A stretch of 63,802 nucleotides of DNA from Oscillospiraceae bacterium (GCA_015063785.1 SVTM01000011.1:1-63802), one strand, 5' to 3'; numbered from the stretch's first letter, positions 51,950 through 61,659 are shown. Notes: generated from the sequence alone by a model not told the origin. A program made the numbers and translations.

Positions 51950-52663
51950 TCAAAACCTGATCTCGCGGTTATAAATCAACGGAAGTCCGTCGCGGTAAAG
52001 GTGCGAATCGTTGGAAAGAGTAAGCACCTTGGGGTGGCAGATGCCGTCCTCATTTTTGAATTCGATAACCGTCATACCGCTGTGGGTTGTGTCAAAATGA
52101 CGCGAAAAGATTGGATAGGGGATATCGAGCAGAAGGCTCAAAAATGCGATACCAAAGCCCTGGTGTGCAAAAAGAGCAATCCTTTTTTCGTTTTCAAACA
52201 CAACGCGATACGAGCCGGTGCCGCGGATATGCTCGTAGCCGAGGCTTCTGAAAAATTTGTCCGATTCTTCTGTTATCCTATCAATGCCGCGTTTAAAGTT
52301 GTATTCTTTAAGGGCGGGGTGCTCGTACCATTTGTCATAAAGGCTTATAAGCTCGGGATCGGCAAAAAGCTCTTTTGTTTTTTTATCCTGAAAAGGCCAG
52401 GTGATGCCCTTTTCGCCCTTCACGGTGAAATCGCGCCAGGCGTGTCCCTCGTTGCAAAAATCAAGGAGAGTTGCCTCTTTCCGCATAAGCTCGCAGGTGG
52501 GCATCGACGTTTCGATGGCGCGTTGGGAGGTGGAGGAGTATATCTCGTCAATGCCGAAAAGAGCAAGCCTTTTGGCAAGGGCGTCGGCTTGTCTTTTTCC
52601 CAAGGGAGTAAGAGAGTCGGGGTCGTATATCGGGTCTCCGTGTCTTAAATAGAAAAACAGCAT
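51950..52663 (-). CDS. Histidine phosphatase family protein
   Basis: A 237-residue phosphoglycerate-mutase-like phosphatase. RHG motif with the phosphorylated His at LRHGDP (residue 8), then LTPLGKRQADALAKRL and YSSTSQRAIETS, which supply the phosphate-binding Arg; the second catalytic His is in ALFAHQGFG (near 170). Removes phosphate from a small metabolite or protein. It begins 14 bases after the propeller glycosidase gene and is probably the last gene of that sugar operon. Confidence 0.85.
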   Translation of the reverse strand: MLFFYLRHGDPIYDPDSLTPLGKRQADALAKRLALFGIDEIYSSTSQRAIETSMPTCELMRKEATLLDFCNEGHAWRDFTVKGEKGITWPFQDKKTKELFADPELISLYDKWYEHPALKEYNFKRGIDRITEESDKFFRSLGYEHIRGTGSYRVVFENEKRIALFAHQGFGIAFLSLLLDIPYPIFSRHFDTTHSGMTVIEFKNEDGICHPKVLTLSNDSHLYRDGLPLIYNREIRF

Positions 52664-52677
52664 TTTCGTTTTCTCCT

Positions 52678-54081
52678 TTACTGCGGTAATACACCGAATT
52701 TTCTGTATCTTGCGCTTTCGGTGTTGAAGAGATCTGTATAATCTCCAGACAGAGAATAAAGAGTTCCTCCGTCAAAGCGTATTTCAAAAACAAGCACTTT
52801 TCCTGCAAGGTCGGAAAGCTTTTTGCCGTCCTTGAACTGTGGGATCCATTTCGTGCTGTCCCCCGAAAAATGAACACAGTCTTCGTGACGAAAACCGTCG
52901 AGCGGCTTTGTCATACCGAGAACGTTCATGCCTTCAACATCTTCACTTTCGCAGGCGTCATATACCGCAAGGGTGGCGTGATTTGTGTTGATGTTTATGC
53001 AAAGTTCGCCGCCGTGCCACGCCTTTTCACGGGTGGAAACGACAGCCGTTTTTCTTTCATCTTCTGCCGCAAGACCGATAAATCCGTCCTCACGCAGGGT
53101 GTACACCATCATTTCTCCGGTTCCGGGATTTCTGAATGCGGGTCCGTGTTCAAGACGCGAGGACGAGCCGTAAAAAACGATCCTTCCGTCGTCAATGCGT
53201 GAAACGTCCGATATCCAGACAAGGGGACGTTTTTCTTTTTCGTTGTCGGTGCGCATGCCACTGATAAAAGGCTCTCTAATGCTTCTTTGCCAATACCTTC
53301 CGTCAAAGGAGTAGGCAAGTTGGGTGTCGATGATTCCGTTTTTGTATTTTGCGTTCAGTTCGCTTTTCAGTCCTCTGTAAATGTGAGGAATGCCGATGAA
53401 CATTCCGTCGTACGAAAAGCTCTTCATTCCGTAGATTTCTGACAAGGGTTCGTCTATCGAATCTGCACGCAGGCAAAAATTGTATTCGCCGAAAGTTTCA
53501 AAATCGGTGGTTTCTCTGTAACCTACAAGTCTTACTCCCCAAAAAGGACGCTCGATTATCGTGTAACACTTTTTGATATCGTTGTAAAATACCGAAACCA
53601 GCGGTTCTGCCCCCTGCGCCCACAATGCTCCGTCCTTCAGCTTCCAGTTGATAAGATCGGGAGAGGTGAAAATCGTGTCCATGACGTAAAGGTCATGATT
53701 TGCATCTGCCATCAGCATAACATATCTTTCGTCAGCTTTTCCGTTTTTGTTTTCCACAATCGTGCCGACCTCGGTGCCCGATTTCATATCCATTATTTCG
53801 TGATCGTATTTTTTGCCGGGCAGACAAAGCTTTTCGGGGGTAAAATTTATACCGTCAGAGCTTTGTGCGCAAAAAATCTTTTTGCCATAAAATTCCTTGG
53901 AATGTCCAAAATAAAGCATTCTGTATTTTCCGTCATCAAGGCGAAAAACATATCCTGTGCAAAAATCGGTGCTGCAGATTCCGTCATTGTATATTGCCGA
54001 AAGTTGTGGCTTGCCATATTTACGCACCACGTTTTCTCTTCCAAAAAGTCTTGAATCATCAAAAAACAGTTGTTTTTTCAT
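52678..54081 (-). CDS. Five-bladed beta-propeller glycosidase-like protein (GH43/GH32-like)
   Basis: A 467-residue cytoplasmic protein. Propeller signatures: DGKYRMLYFGHS (about 51-62), MLMADANHDLYVM, SPDLINWKLKDG, WISDVSRIDDGRIVFYGSSSRLEHGP. The repeated S-x-D-x-x-N-W pattern is typical of GH43, GH32 and GH130-like propellers. The C-terminal 100 residues look like a beta-sandwich. Catalytic acids cannot be fixed by eye. It is 66 bases downstream of ribulokinase, so cleavage of arabinose- or similar-sugar-containing oligosaccharides is a reasonable guess. AAAGGAG precedes the ATG. Confidence 0.65.
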   Translation of the reverse strand: MKKQLFFDDSRLFGRENVVRKYGKPQLSAIYNDGICSTDFCTGYVFRLDDGKYRMLYFGHSKEFYGKKIFCAQSSDGINFTPEKLCLPGKKYDHEIMDMKSGTEVGTIVENKNGKADERYVMLMADANHDLYVMDTIFTSPDLINWKLKDGALWAQGAEPLVSVFYNDIKKCYTIIERPFWGVRLVGYRETTDFETFGEYNFCLRADSIDEPLSEIYGMKSFSYDGMFIGIPHIYRGLKSELNAKYKNGIIDTQLAYSFDGRYWQRSIREPFISGMRTDNEKEKRPLVWISDVSRIDDGRIVFYGSSSRLEHGPAFRNPGTGEMMVYTLREDGFIGLAAEDERKTAVVSTREKAWHGGELCININTNHATLAVYDACESEDVEGMNVLGMTKPLDGFRHEDCVHFSGDSTKWIPQFKDGKKLSDLAGKVLVFEIRFDGGTLYSLSGDYTDLFNTESARYRKFGVLPQ

Positions 54082-54147
54082 TGCATATCGCTCCTTTTAC
54101 TACATGGATTTTTTAAATATGGTGCAGATAGCTCTTGATTTTTACTA

Positions 54148-55794
54148 TTACGCTTCCTTTGATTTCAGCGCTTTCATTATGCCGCTTGATTTTGCAAAAT
54201 GTTCGGAAAGTGCATGATAGCATTCATAGAGCTTTTGGTATTTTTCCATGTTCTCGGGGTTGGGCAGGTATGTCTTTTCAATACCGTCGGCAAGAACGTT
54301 TGCCGCCTCGCTTGCGCTTTCAAAATATCCGCCTGCCACCGAGGCAAAAATGGCGCTGCCCTTTGCTGCCGCCTGGCTTGAGGAGGTCACCTTTATCCTC
54401 TTGCCCAAAACGTCGGCATACATCTGCATAAGAAAGGCGTTCTTTCTTGAAATTCCGCCTGCGGCATATACTTCGTCGATACAGACTCCGTTTTTCTCGT
54501 AAATATCAACGATGGATTTTGTTCCGAAAGCGGTGGATTCAAGGATCGCGCGGTAGATATCCTCGGGCTTTGTGTTTAGTGTGAGACCTACGATCATTCC
54601 CGAAAGATCGGCATCGGAATAGGGCGTGCGGTTGCCGTTGAACCAGTCTAGGGCAATAACTCCGCTCTCGCCGACAGAAAGGGCAGCTGCTTTTTCGTCA
54701 AGCAGCGAGAAAATGCTGATGTTTTTGTCACGTGCCTCTTTGGCATAGCTTTCGGGGACACAGTTTTTGATAAACCAGTCAAAGCTGTCGCCAACGCATC
54801 CCTGTCCTGCCTCGTGGGCGCAAAGCCCTGCGATAACTCCGTCTTGCACGCTTCCGCAGATATCGGGTATGTTGCCTGCGTTTTCACTCATAACGATGTG
54901 GCAGGAGGAGGTACCGATGATAATCATCAGCTTTCCTGCAGTTGTGATGCCTGCCGCAGGCAGAGCGGCGTGGGCGTCGATGATCGGAACCGCAACGGCG
55001 GTATCCTTTGCAAGTCCTGTAAGTGCCGATCCTCTATCGCAAAGAACGCCTGCTTTCGTTCCCGTGGGTAGAATATTTTCAGATATCTTTGTGCCGACGA
55101 TGTCCGAAAGACGGCTGTCAAGCTTTGCCCAGAAAGAGTTTTTGGGATATCCGTTTTCCTTGTTCCACAAGCCTTTGTAGCCTGCCATACACGAGCTGTG
55201 CGATTCTTCTCCCGTCAGCATAAGCACGATCCAGTCGCCGGCTTCGATGAAGCGGTAAGCATCGTCAAAAACCCCGGGTGCTTTGTGCAGGGTTTCGTAT
55301 ATTTTTGGAAAAAGCCACTCGGACGAAACCTTTCCGCCGTAGATATCGAGCCATTCTTCGCCTTCTTTTTGGGCAAGAGAGGTTATTTCGTCTGCCTCTG
55401 CCTGGGCGCCGTGGTGTTTCCACAGCTTTACATAGGCGTGGGGCTCGTTTTTGTATTTTTCAAGAAAACACAAGGGCGTGCCGTCGCTTGTTATGGGAAG
55501 CATCGTGCAGGCGGTGAAGTCAAAGCCGATGCCCACAACGTCATTCGGGGATATTCCCGAATCGGAAACAACTTTTTTGACCGTGTGTTCAAGAGCTTCA
55601 AGATAATCTGCAGGGTGCTGCAGTTGCATGGCAAGACTTTCGGCAGAAGTTTCATTCGAAATATCGCTTCCGCAAAGGATTGCATGGGGATACGTGTATT
55701 CGCAAACGCAGACCTCTGCGCCGTTTGAAAGATCGATGAGAGCGGCACGCGCCGAAAGTGTTCCGTAATCTACGCCGATAGAATACTTTTTCAT
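54148..55794 (-). CDS. araB: Ribulokinase
   Basis: A 548-residue FGGY kinase phosphorylating ribulose with ATP. N-terminal SIGVDYGTLSARAALID (residues 4-20), substrate-binding GIGFDFTACTMLP (about 87-99), C-terminal GALDWFNGNRTPYSDADLSG-like segment (about 380-400, reading VIALDWFNGNRTP) and AAGGISRKNAFLMQMYADVL (about 440-460). Length and the FTACTMLP element match AraB rather than xylulokinase. No araA or araD is in the window. Its start overlaps the end of the EamA gene by 4 bases (ATGA), so they are translationally coupled. Confidence 0.92.
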   Translation of the reverse strand: MKKYSIGVDYGTLSARAALIDLSNGAEVCVCEYTYPHAILCGSDISNETSAESLAMQLQHPADYLEALEHTVKKVVSDSGISPNDVVGIGFDFTACTMLPITSDGTPLCFLEKYKNEPHAYVKLWKHHGAQAEADEITSLAQKEGEEWLDIYGGKVSSEWLFPKIYETLHKAPGVFDDAYRFIEAGDWIVLMLTGEESHSSCMAGYKGLWNKENGYPKNSFWAKLDSRLSDIVGTKISENILPTGTKAGVLCDRGSALTGLAKDTAVAVPIIDAHAALPAAGITTAGKLMIIIGTSSCHIVMSENAGNIPDICGSVQDGVIAGLCAHEAGQGCVGDSFDWFIKNCVPESYAKEARDKNISIFSLLDEKAAALSVGESGVIALDWFNGNRTPYSDADLSGMIVGLTLNTKPEDIYRAILESTAFGTKSIVDIYEKNGVCIDEVYAAGGISRKNAFLMQMYADVLGKRIKVTSSSQAAAKGSAIFASVAGGYFESASEAANVLADGIEKTYLPNPENMEKYQKLYECYHALSEHFAKSSGIMKALKSKEA

Positions 55795-56684
55795 TTCTTT
55801 TCCTCTCTTTTACTGTTTTCACTTTTGCCGAGGATAAACACGGCGCCGATGATAAGGATTATTCCGATAATTGAAAAAACGCTGGGTTTTTCGGAAAGAA
55901 AGGTGATGCTGAATACTGTTGCCGACATGGGCTCGATAATGCCGAGGGTGGAGGCAGTTCCTGCATCAAGCTCGCGCAGAGCAAAGGTGTAAAGAAGATA
56001 GGGAAGAACCGTTGTTACAACGCCGATGCCAATGATAAGGGGAATTATCGGCCAAGGTGAAGGAATTGTGAGAGTGACGATTCCTGCGGGATCGCCGAAG
56101 ATTGTGGAAAGAATTGCCATGAAGATAAAGCAATAAAGGCTTGCCGACTGCGGACGGGTTCCTCTGCGCATTTGAATTTTTGTGAGAATGTTGTAGGAGG
56201 CGTATGATATACCGGCAGCAAAGCCTGCGGCGATTCCCCAACCGTCAAATCTAAATCCCCCGATTATGCCCGAAACAAGAGCACATCCCAAAAGCATAAA
56301 GACCACGGCACAAAGCTTCATTTTTGTAAGCTTTTCGCCAAGAAAAATTACTGAATACAGCATGACGATGATGGGAGCTGTGTACATAAGCACCACTGCC
56401 GTCGAAACAGACGATGCTCGCATCGAAATATAATAAAAGCTTGCAGTACCGAACATTGCAAGACCGCTGAGAACGAACATAACAAATTCAGACGGTTTTG
56501 CCCGAAAAAGACTTTTGTCAAGAAACAGACAGTAAAGCGCCATGCAAACCGCCGAAACCACTCCTCGCATGGCGGTCATCTGAAGTGACGAAAAACCGTA
56601 GGGCGAAAGAGCGGCAACAAAAAGTCCCGAAGTGCCCCATAGAATGCCTGCGGTGATTATATAAATATATGCCTTTGTTTTCAT
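55791..56684 (-). CDS. EamA/DMT-family transporter
   Basis: A 297-residue membrane protein with 10 predicted helices in two EamA repeats (first begins TAGILWGTSGLF, second near residue 150 GFAAGISYASYNILTK). Family members export or import metabolites such as sugars, amino acids or nucleobases. Translational coupling to ribulokinase suggests a pentose- or pentitol-related substrate. The start at 56684 has AAAGGAT at some distance; 16 upstream in-frame codons are less likely to be used. Confidence 0.82.
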   Translation of the reverse strand: MKTKAYIYIITAGILWGTSGLFVAALSPYGFSSLQMTAMRGVVSAVCMALYCLFLDKSLFRAKPSEFVMFVLSGLAMFGTASFYYISMRASSVSTAVVLMYTAPIIVMLYSVIFLGEKLTKMKLCAVVFMLLGCALVSGIIGGFRFDGWGIAAGFAAGISYASYNILTKIQMRRGTRPQSASLYCFIFMAILSTIFGDPAGIVTLTIPSPWPIIPLIIGIGVVTTVLPYLLYTFALRELDAGTASTLGIIEPMSATVFSITFLSEKPSVFSIIGIILIIGAVFILGKSENSKREEKK

Positions 56685-56747
56685 TTCAAAAAAAGATCCT
56701 TTGCCGATTTTTGCGGAAAAATGATGCCACATCCTTCCACAAATAAC

Positions 56748-56776
56748 ATTCTATCACAAAAGCCTTTGAAAGTAAA
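56748..56776 (-). promoter_or_regulatory. Promoter of the EamA-araB operon
   Basis: Minus strand TTTACT (56771-56776), 17-base spacer, TAGAAT (56748-56753). Confidence 0.5.
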
Positions 56777-56806
56777 TGTTTTTCGGAAAAATAAGTGGAA
56801 TAAAAA

Positions 56807-56835
56807 AGAGATGTAAAAATCTCTTTCACATCTCT
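56807..56835 (-). terminator. Terminator of the GH42-like gene
   Basis: Stem AGAGATGT / ACATCTCT followed on the minus strand by T6. Confidence 0.7.
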
Positions 56836-56847
56836 TCTGGTATCATT

Positions 56848-58887
56848 CTATTCTTTTATCAATGCTAGTCCCGATTTTGCCTTGATTTTGAGAGGTGTGC
56901 CCCAAATATAGGGCTCTTCTGTCATAAAATCACGATATTTTCCTTTTGAAATATTCGGAACAAATGTCATGTTTTTTCGAGGGAAAAACGAGACTATCCT
57001 GCTGTCTTCATACACTGCACATTCGGTGGGAGCGAGGCAGAGTACATCTGTGTGGGAAAGCATGGTTTTGATATCTTCAACACGCATTTTTAAGATGTCG
57101 GATATCTCGATATCACCGTTTTGGTTTTCGGCACATATGCAAATGCCGTCTTTCTCAATAATGGGAAGAACATCTTTGGAACAGATTGCATAGGTTGGTG
57201 CATCGGGAGATTTTGTTTCACAAAGCTTGAATCCAAAATCTCCTTCGGTCTTACCGCAAAAGGCTATTTTACAGTTATCAGGCAGCCTTTCTTTGAGAAA
57301 AGCTCTTTTTTCTTCATTCATATAAAGAGGTGTAAGGATTACGACAAGCTTTGCTTTTGAGAAATCGTGGCAGTTGGTGTCAAATGAGAAAATGATATCA
57401 ATCGGTGCGCCGCAAAGTTGGAGCTCTCGCAGAAAATCTTCGGTTTTCCGCGTGACGTTCGGATATGTTTTCATGATGCTTTTTTCATCAACGATAACCA
57501 CAATCTTGGCGCAGCTTTTATGCTCCGAAAGACGTATTTTTTCAGAGGCCTTCATAAGGTGCGAAATGTTGTTCATTATACCGCTGTCATCATACCATCC
57601 GCCGCCGAGATCCATATACCAGAGTCCCGAATTATGCGAAATATTTTTGCACATTTCACGAAGCTGCACCGCATAGGTTTCCTCGGGAGTTGAAGCATTC
57701 TGATGATTGTCACCCACAGTGAGATGAGTTCTGTTGTCGCACTCATCTACCCAAAGACGCTGTCTGTTCACCGAGATGGCAGGAACCATCTCTCCTCCGG
57801 GCTCTCCCGGACAGCAGCGTATATATGATTTTGGAGCGGCGAAAAAGTCCACATAGCGACTTGAAAGCAGCTTTTCCCAACCGAGATGCCCTGAATATGC
57901 AGTGCGCTCCATCATCATGACGTAGCCGTAGAATGCACCTACCGGCTTGTCTTTAGTGTTCTCTTTGACAATTTTTCCAAAATGTTCAAGGGCACGTACA
58001 TTTATTTCGCTTGTGAAAAGATCATAATCTATGCTCCATCTGTCAAGCAAATCGTCTTTGTAAAATCCGTTGCTTGATTCGGGGGTCTTCTCACGCAGAT
58101 GTGATGGAGGAATGATGTCTTCCCCGAATCTTCCCCACGCTTTTTCAAGTTCTTTTTCAGAACCGTATTTTTTAAGTGCCCATTTGTGGAAATGTTTTCT
58201 GTTTGATATGCCGTAGTCACCGAATTTTCCGTTCTGGCGTCCCCATAGCATTGATTCTCCGCAGGCGCCGTAGGCTATGTGATATGCAAGGATTTTGTCG
58301 GCATAGGGGGAATTTTCAAGGTGGATGACAAGTCTTTTCAGAGCTTCGCCCGCATCATTCAGCCATTTTTCCGACGAAAAGCTCTGAAGAGAAACGAGTC
58401 CTCCGACATTTGGCCGTGTGTCTTTCCATGCACCGGCATTATAATATCCGACAGGAGAGTCATATCCGAGCCAGTCGTGCTTTTCGGTTCCGACAAGCCT
58501 TCTTATGTCTTCTGCAAGACGTGGCCCGTTTTCATAGACAAGTATTTCCTCGGGGTTTTTATAGCACCAATCAACAGGTACATTGAGCTTTATACGCGGA
58601 ATGAAATATTTTGTTTTACCCGATGCAAAGATGCCATTGAGCACTTTGTCGCACAGAGAATAATCGTATTTTTCGACTCCTATCCAACCGGAATGCAGAA
58701 TGCAGGTATGAATTTTAACTCCGGCATCCGAAAAATCGTCGTGTATTTTCAGTTGTCTGGAAAAATCAGGCTGAAAAACAAGGGGGTCGCCCTTTTCATC
58801 AGCTATCGGAGGATCGTAGCAAAAACCGAGTCTTGACCAGAAAACGGGATTGTTGCGCAGATATTCGAGAGCTTGTGTTTTGTTCAT
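56848..58887 (-). CDS. GH42-like glycosidase
   Basis: A 679-residue cytoplasmic protein resembling GH42 beta-galactosidases: a TIM barrel up to about residue 420 with YHIAYGACGESMLWG (Glu near 214, candidate acid/base) and RLWVDECDNRTHL (Glu near 378, candidate nucleophile), a FSSEKWLND segment, then a flavodoxin-like trimerisation domain (about 450-580, ending SFDTNCHD... LKERLPDNCKIAFCG) and a small C-terminal domain. GH42-type enzymes act on galactosides or arabinosides. AAGGACGG precedes the ATG. A promoter lies just upstream. Confidence 0.7.
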   Translation of the reverse strand: MNKTQALEYLRNNPVFWSRLGFCYDPPIADEKGDPLVFQPDFSRQLKIHDDFSDAGVKIHTCILHSGWIGVEKYDYSLCDKVLNGIFASGKTKYFIPRIKLNVPVDWCYKNPEEILVYENGPRLAEDIRRLVGTEKHDWLGYDSPVGYYNAGAWKDTRPNVGGLVSLQSFSSEKWLNDAGEALKRLVIHLENSPYADKILAYHIAYGACGESMLWGRQNGKFGDYGISNRKHFHKWALKKYGSEKELEKAWGRFGEDIIPPSHLREKTPESSNGFYKDDLLDRWSIDYDLFTSEINVRALEHFGKIVKENTKDKPVGAFYGYVMMMERTAYSGHLGWEKLLSSRYVDFFAAPKSYIRCCPGEPGGEMVPAISVNRQRLWVDECDNRTHLTVGDNHQNASTPEETYAVQLREMCKNISHNSGLWYMDLGGGWYDDSGIMNNISHLMKASEKIRLSEHKSCAKIVVIVDEKSIMKTYPNVTRKTEDFLRELQLCGAPIDIIFSFDTNCHDFSKAKLVVILTPLYMNEEKRAFLKERLPDNCKIAFCGKTEGDFGFKLCETKSPDAPTYAICSKDVLPIIEKDGICICAENQNGDIEISDILKMRVEDIKTMLSHTDVLCLAPTECAVYEDSRIVSFFPRKNMTFVPNISKGKYRDFMTEEPYIWGTPLKIKAKSGLALIKE

Positions 58888-58919
58888 GTTATACCGTCCT
58901 TGATAGTTTTGTTAATTTG

Positions 58920-58948
58920 ATTATAACATGGGTGGCAACTTAAGTAAA
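58920..58948 (-). promoter_or_regulatory. Promoter of the GH42-like gene
   Basis: Minus strand TTTACT (58943-58948), 17-base spacer, TATAAT (58920-58925). The same -35 variant occurs at the EamA-araB promoter. Confidence 0.55.
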
Positions 58949-58987
58949 TATAAAAAAACGATAGTTTTTTGAAAAAAGAAAACGAAC

Positions 58988-59692
58988 TTATGGGCATTTG
59001 CTTTGGTTCTGGCGTTTTTCCATTTTAATCCAGCTTGAAAAGCCGTAAAGATCGTTGACGAGAAAAACCGCAAAGCAGATGACCACCGAAATATACGAAA
59101 TATCCGAAAAAGCCGCCGCCACCCAAAGCACGATAAGCACGATATCGTTAAGCGCATAGACAAGGGCGAAAAAGGGGCTTCTTCTGAAGGTCAGATAAAC
59201 GGCGATAAACGAGGTGGTGACCGAAAGAGTGCTGAAAATCAGGTTTGCGGTGTTGAAATATTTGAGAATAAAGTAAAAAATCCCCGTTACGACCGCCGAA
59301 AGAACGAGCATAAACACCACTTCTTTGCGTTTAATACTGTTTACGGCAACCTGTGATTTGTTTCCTTTGTAAGGATTTTTCAGCCAGGATATCAGGGCAA
59401 AAAGAGCCATCGGACCCGACATTCCAAGATAGGTTATCATCTCGCCGTAGTATGAAAAGGAATAGGAGATAACGCCGTAGAGCAGGCTGAAGATTATCAT
59501 CAAAAGCTGGCTTATGGGATTTCCCTTTGCACCGAGAATAAGAGATGTCACCCCGATTATCGACGCGACAAGCGAAAGCACGCCGTCTTTGCCGAAAATC
59601 AGCGAGGAAGTCAGAATAAGTACGCAAGACGAGCACCACAGCCACAACTCGAATTTTGTAAAATATCCGAGTATTCTTTCTTTCAGTTTCAT
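58988..59692 (-). CDS. pnuC: PnuC-family nicotinamide riboside/mononucleotide transporter
   Basis: A 234-residue membrane protein with about seven helices. Family features: GNPISQLLMIIFSLLYGVISYSFSYYGEMITYLGMSGP (about 55-95), and the C-terminal LWVAAAF ... FLVNDLYGFSSWIKM (about 190-225) with the W-N-D-Y pattern of PnuC. It takes up vitamin B3 ribosides for NAD synthesis. The start at 59692 follows CGGAGGAAA; 11 in-frame upstream codons are not used. A structured leader of about 115 bases precedes it. Confidence 0.88.
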   Translation of the reverse strand: MKLKERILGYFTKFELWLWCSSCVLILTSSLIFGKDGVLSLVASIIGVTSLILGAKGNPISQLLMIIFSLLYGVISYSFSYYGEMITYLGMSGPMALFALISWLKNPYKGNKSQVAVNSIKRKEVVFMLVLSAVVTGIFYFILKYFNTANLIFSTLSVTTSFIAVYLTFRRSPFFALVYALNDIVLIVLWVAAAFSDISYISVVICFAVFLVNDLYGFSSWIKMEKRQNQSKCP

Positions 59693-59808
59693 TTTTCCTC
59701 CGAAAAAGGAAGCACCCGCAGACACTTCTTCAAAGACCTAACGAAGTGCCGCGAATGCTTTTTTTACACTTTGCATTCCGCTTGCCGCCCGGTGGCGGTG
59801 GAATATTT
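59693..59808 (-). ncRNA. Structured leader of pnuC, candidate riboswitch
   Basis: On the minus strand: a hairpin ACCGCC / GGGCGG flanked by ATTCC and GGAAT; then GCGGAATGC (59773-59781) / GCATTCGC (59751-59758), whose loop contains AAGTGT that can pair with the GCACTT following it (pseudoknot); then CACTTC / GAAGTG (59723-59728 and 59743-59748) as a mutually exclusive hairpin near the ribosome binding site. This suggests translational control. An NAD-type switch is a natural guess, but I cannot match a known consensus. Confidence 0.4.
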
Positions 59809-59814
59809 TTAAAA

Positions 59815-59843
59815 ATTATATCACAAAGACCTCAAAAAGTCAA
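59815..59843 (-). promoter_or_regulatory. Promoter of pnuC
   Basis: Minus strand TTGACT (59838-59843), 17-base spacer, TATAAT (59815-59820). Confidence 0.7.
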
Positions 59844-59847
59844 GTGT

Positions 59848-61659
59848 TTATTCAGCAAAGGGAAGCTCGGTCATACGAAGCTTTGCACAGCCGTAGGGGA
59901 TAAACTCGGCTTCGATCTCGTCGCTCTGCGCTTTTACGGATTCGGGTATCTTTGCACAAACCGTGTCAAATCCGTCCTCGTATCCCCAGTTTATCTTCTT
60001 CACCTTGACCTTTGCCACAACGGCGGGAGCCGACTCGCAGAAGGCGGAGCTTGATATGCTATTTCTTTCGATCTCGATCTTGTCGGATGCAAGACCAAAG
60101 CTCCATTCGGAGGTGGGGGAAAGCTCGTAGTCACAATAGGGGAATTTTCTTTCCACGCCGTGTCTTTCGTATTCATGCATTTTCTTTTCGTAGCTTACAG
60201 GAAGCGAGAAAACGAGTGAGCCGCATTTTACACTGTTAAGACCGTGGGGTCTTTTTTCGATAACGGGATCTGTTTCAAACTCGATAACTATAGTTCTTTT
60301 TTCGCCCTTTTTGAACGAGAAAGAAAGATTTGCTGTTTTTTCGCCCTTGCCGTCGACCGAAAGATTCTTTGCAAAGGAGGGAATACGCACCGCAAATTCA
60401 AAATCTTCCTTTGCGTTTACAGTATAGGTGAGCTTGTTTGTAAAGGGATATTCGGTGTCAAGCGAAATGTCCGCCTTTTCGCACGAGAGCTGCGAGGGGA
60501 GAAGCATCGAGCTTATGATTTCGTTTTCGCTGTGCATAAACGCCGAAAGAGCAAACTTCGGCCAACCCTGATTGAAGTTTGCCGTGCAGCAACCGTAATG
60601 GGGTTCGAGTCCGAAAAGATGGGCCTCGGAATTGTTGGTGCGGAAAAGCGATCTGCCGGGGAAAGTGATGCAAGCCATCTGATTGCTCATTTGGAGATAC
60701 TGGTGGGTCCACATATCTTCGCTTATGGTTGCAGGCAGAGCGTTGTAGGCGATAACTTCGAGTTTTTCCGCCCATTTTCTGTCGCCTGTTGCGGCAAAAA
60801 GGTGTTCGTAGGAATACATCTGTTCAACCACAGAGCAAAGCTCGGTGCCCTGGATGGGGCTGAGTCCCGAAAGACATTCGTCGCCTGTAAAAAGCTCGAC
60901 GGGTGTGCCGTTGTATTTGTAAAGAATGTCATACAGTTTCTGCGCGTTGTCGGAGTATTCTTCCCCGAGAATATCGTGGGACACGGCTTCTGCTTTCAGC
61001 ATCATGCCAAGATTTACGATGTGGGTGTCGAATTTCCAATGGTTGAGAGGTCTTTCCCAAAGCTTTGTGACTTCGTTGTAATCCTGTCCCTGTTCGGCTA
61101 TAATTTTTGCAAAATCATAAAGCCATTCGGGGTCAAAGCGTTCTTTTACAAAGTTTATGGCAATAAAAGTTTCGAACCAGCGGTATTTTCCCCAGCCGAA
61201 GAGCTTAATTTTTTCTTCTTTGAGAAGATCATAAAAGTTCTTCAGAACGTCAAAAACCACCTTGGGAATACGCTCGTCGCCCGAGCATTCGTAGTATACC
61301 ACAAGCACCTTCGAAATAAGCATGATCGCCCAGGTGTCGTAGGTTGCCCTATCCTCGTCGGAGCAGGGACAGATCCAGCCGTCGGGCTTCTGATTTGCCA
61401 CGATGGCGTCGATGTATTTTTTTGCACGGGCTATCATGTCCGCATCTTCAAGAAGATAGGCAAGGGGGATAAATCCGTCAAGCCAGTAGGGAACACGCTC
61501 CCAACCTTCAGCCTCGCCGCCGATCCAGGCGCTGTCCTTTACGTCTCTCCACATTTTGTCAAGATTGCCCGAAAGTCCGTTCTTTTGGATTTCAAGCTGC
61601 TTTTTCAGCCAGCCTTCGGGCTTTATTTCTTTCGAGGTATAAAAATTCCACTTTTTCAT
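59848..61659 (-). CDS. GH127-family (DUF1680) beta-L-arabinofuranosidase-like enzyme
   Basis: A 603-residue cytoplasmic enzyme. The (alpha/alpha)6 barrel starts near residue 40 (WRDVKDSAWIGGEAEGWER). The zinc-cysteine active site of the family is visible: Glu273 and Cys275 in GTELCSV, and Cys357-Cys358 in PHYGCCTAN, where the first of the Cys pair is the expected nucleophile. A beta-sandwich domain follows (about 400-600). It should release L-arabinofuranose or a similar sugar, consistent with ribulokinase encoded nearby. AGGAGG lies before the ATG at 61659. The divergent AraC regulator is its likely controller. Confidence 0.87.
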   Translation of the reverse strand: MKKWNFYTSKEIKPEGWLKKQLEIQKNGLSGNLDKMWRDVKDSAWIGGEAEGWERVPYWLDGFIPLAYLLEDADMIARAKKYIDAIVANQKPDGWICPCSDEDRATYDTWAIMLISKVLVVYYECSGDERIPKVVFDVLKNFYDLLKEEKIKLFGWGKYRWFETFIAINFVKERFDPEWLYDFAKIIAEQGQDYNEVTKLWERPLNHWKFDTHIVNLGMMLKAEAVSHDILGEEYSDNAQKLYDILYKYNGTPVELFTGDECLSGLSPIQGTELCSVVEQMYSYEHLFAATGDRKWAEKLEVIAYNALPATISEDMWTHQYLQMSNQMACITFPGRSLFRTNNSEAHLFGLEPHYGCCTANFNQGWPKFALSAFMHSENEIISSMLLPSQLSCEKADISLDTEYPFTNKLTYTVNAKEDFEFAVRIPSFAKNLSVDGKGEKTANLSFSFKKGEKRTIVIEFETDPVIEKRPHGLNSVKCGSLVFSLPVSYEKKMHEYERHGVERKFPYCDYELSPTSEWSFGLASDKIEIERNSISSSAFCESAPAVVAKVKVKKINWGYEDGFDTVCAKIPESVKAQSDEIEAEFIPYGCAKLRMTELPFAE

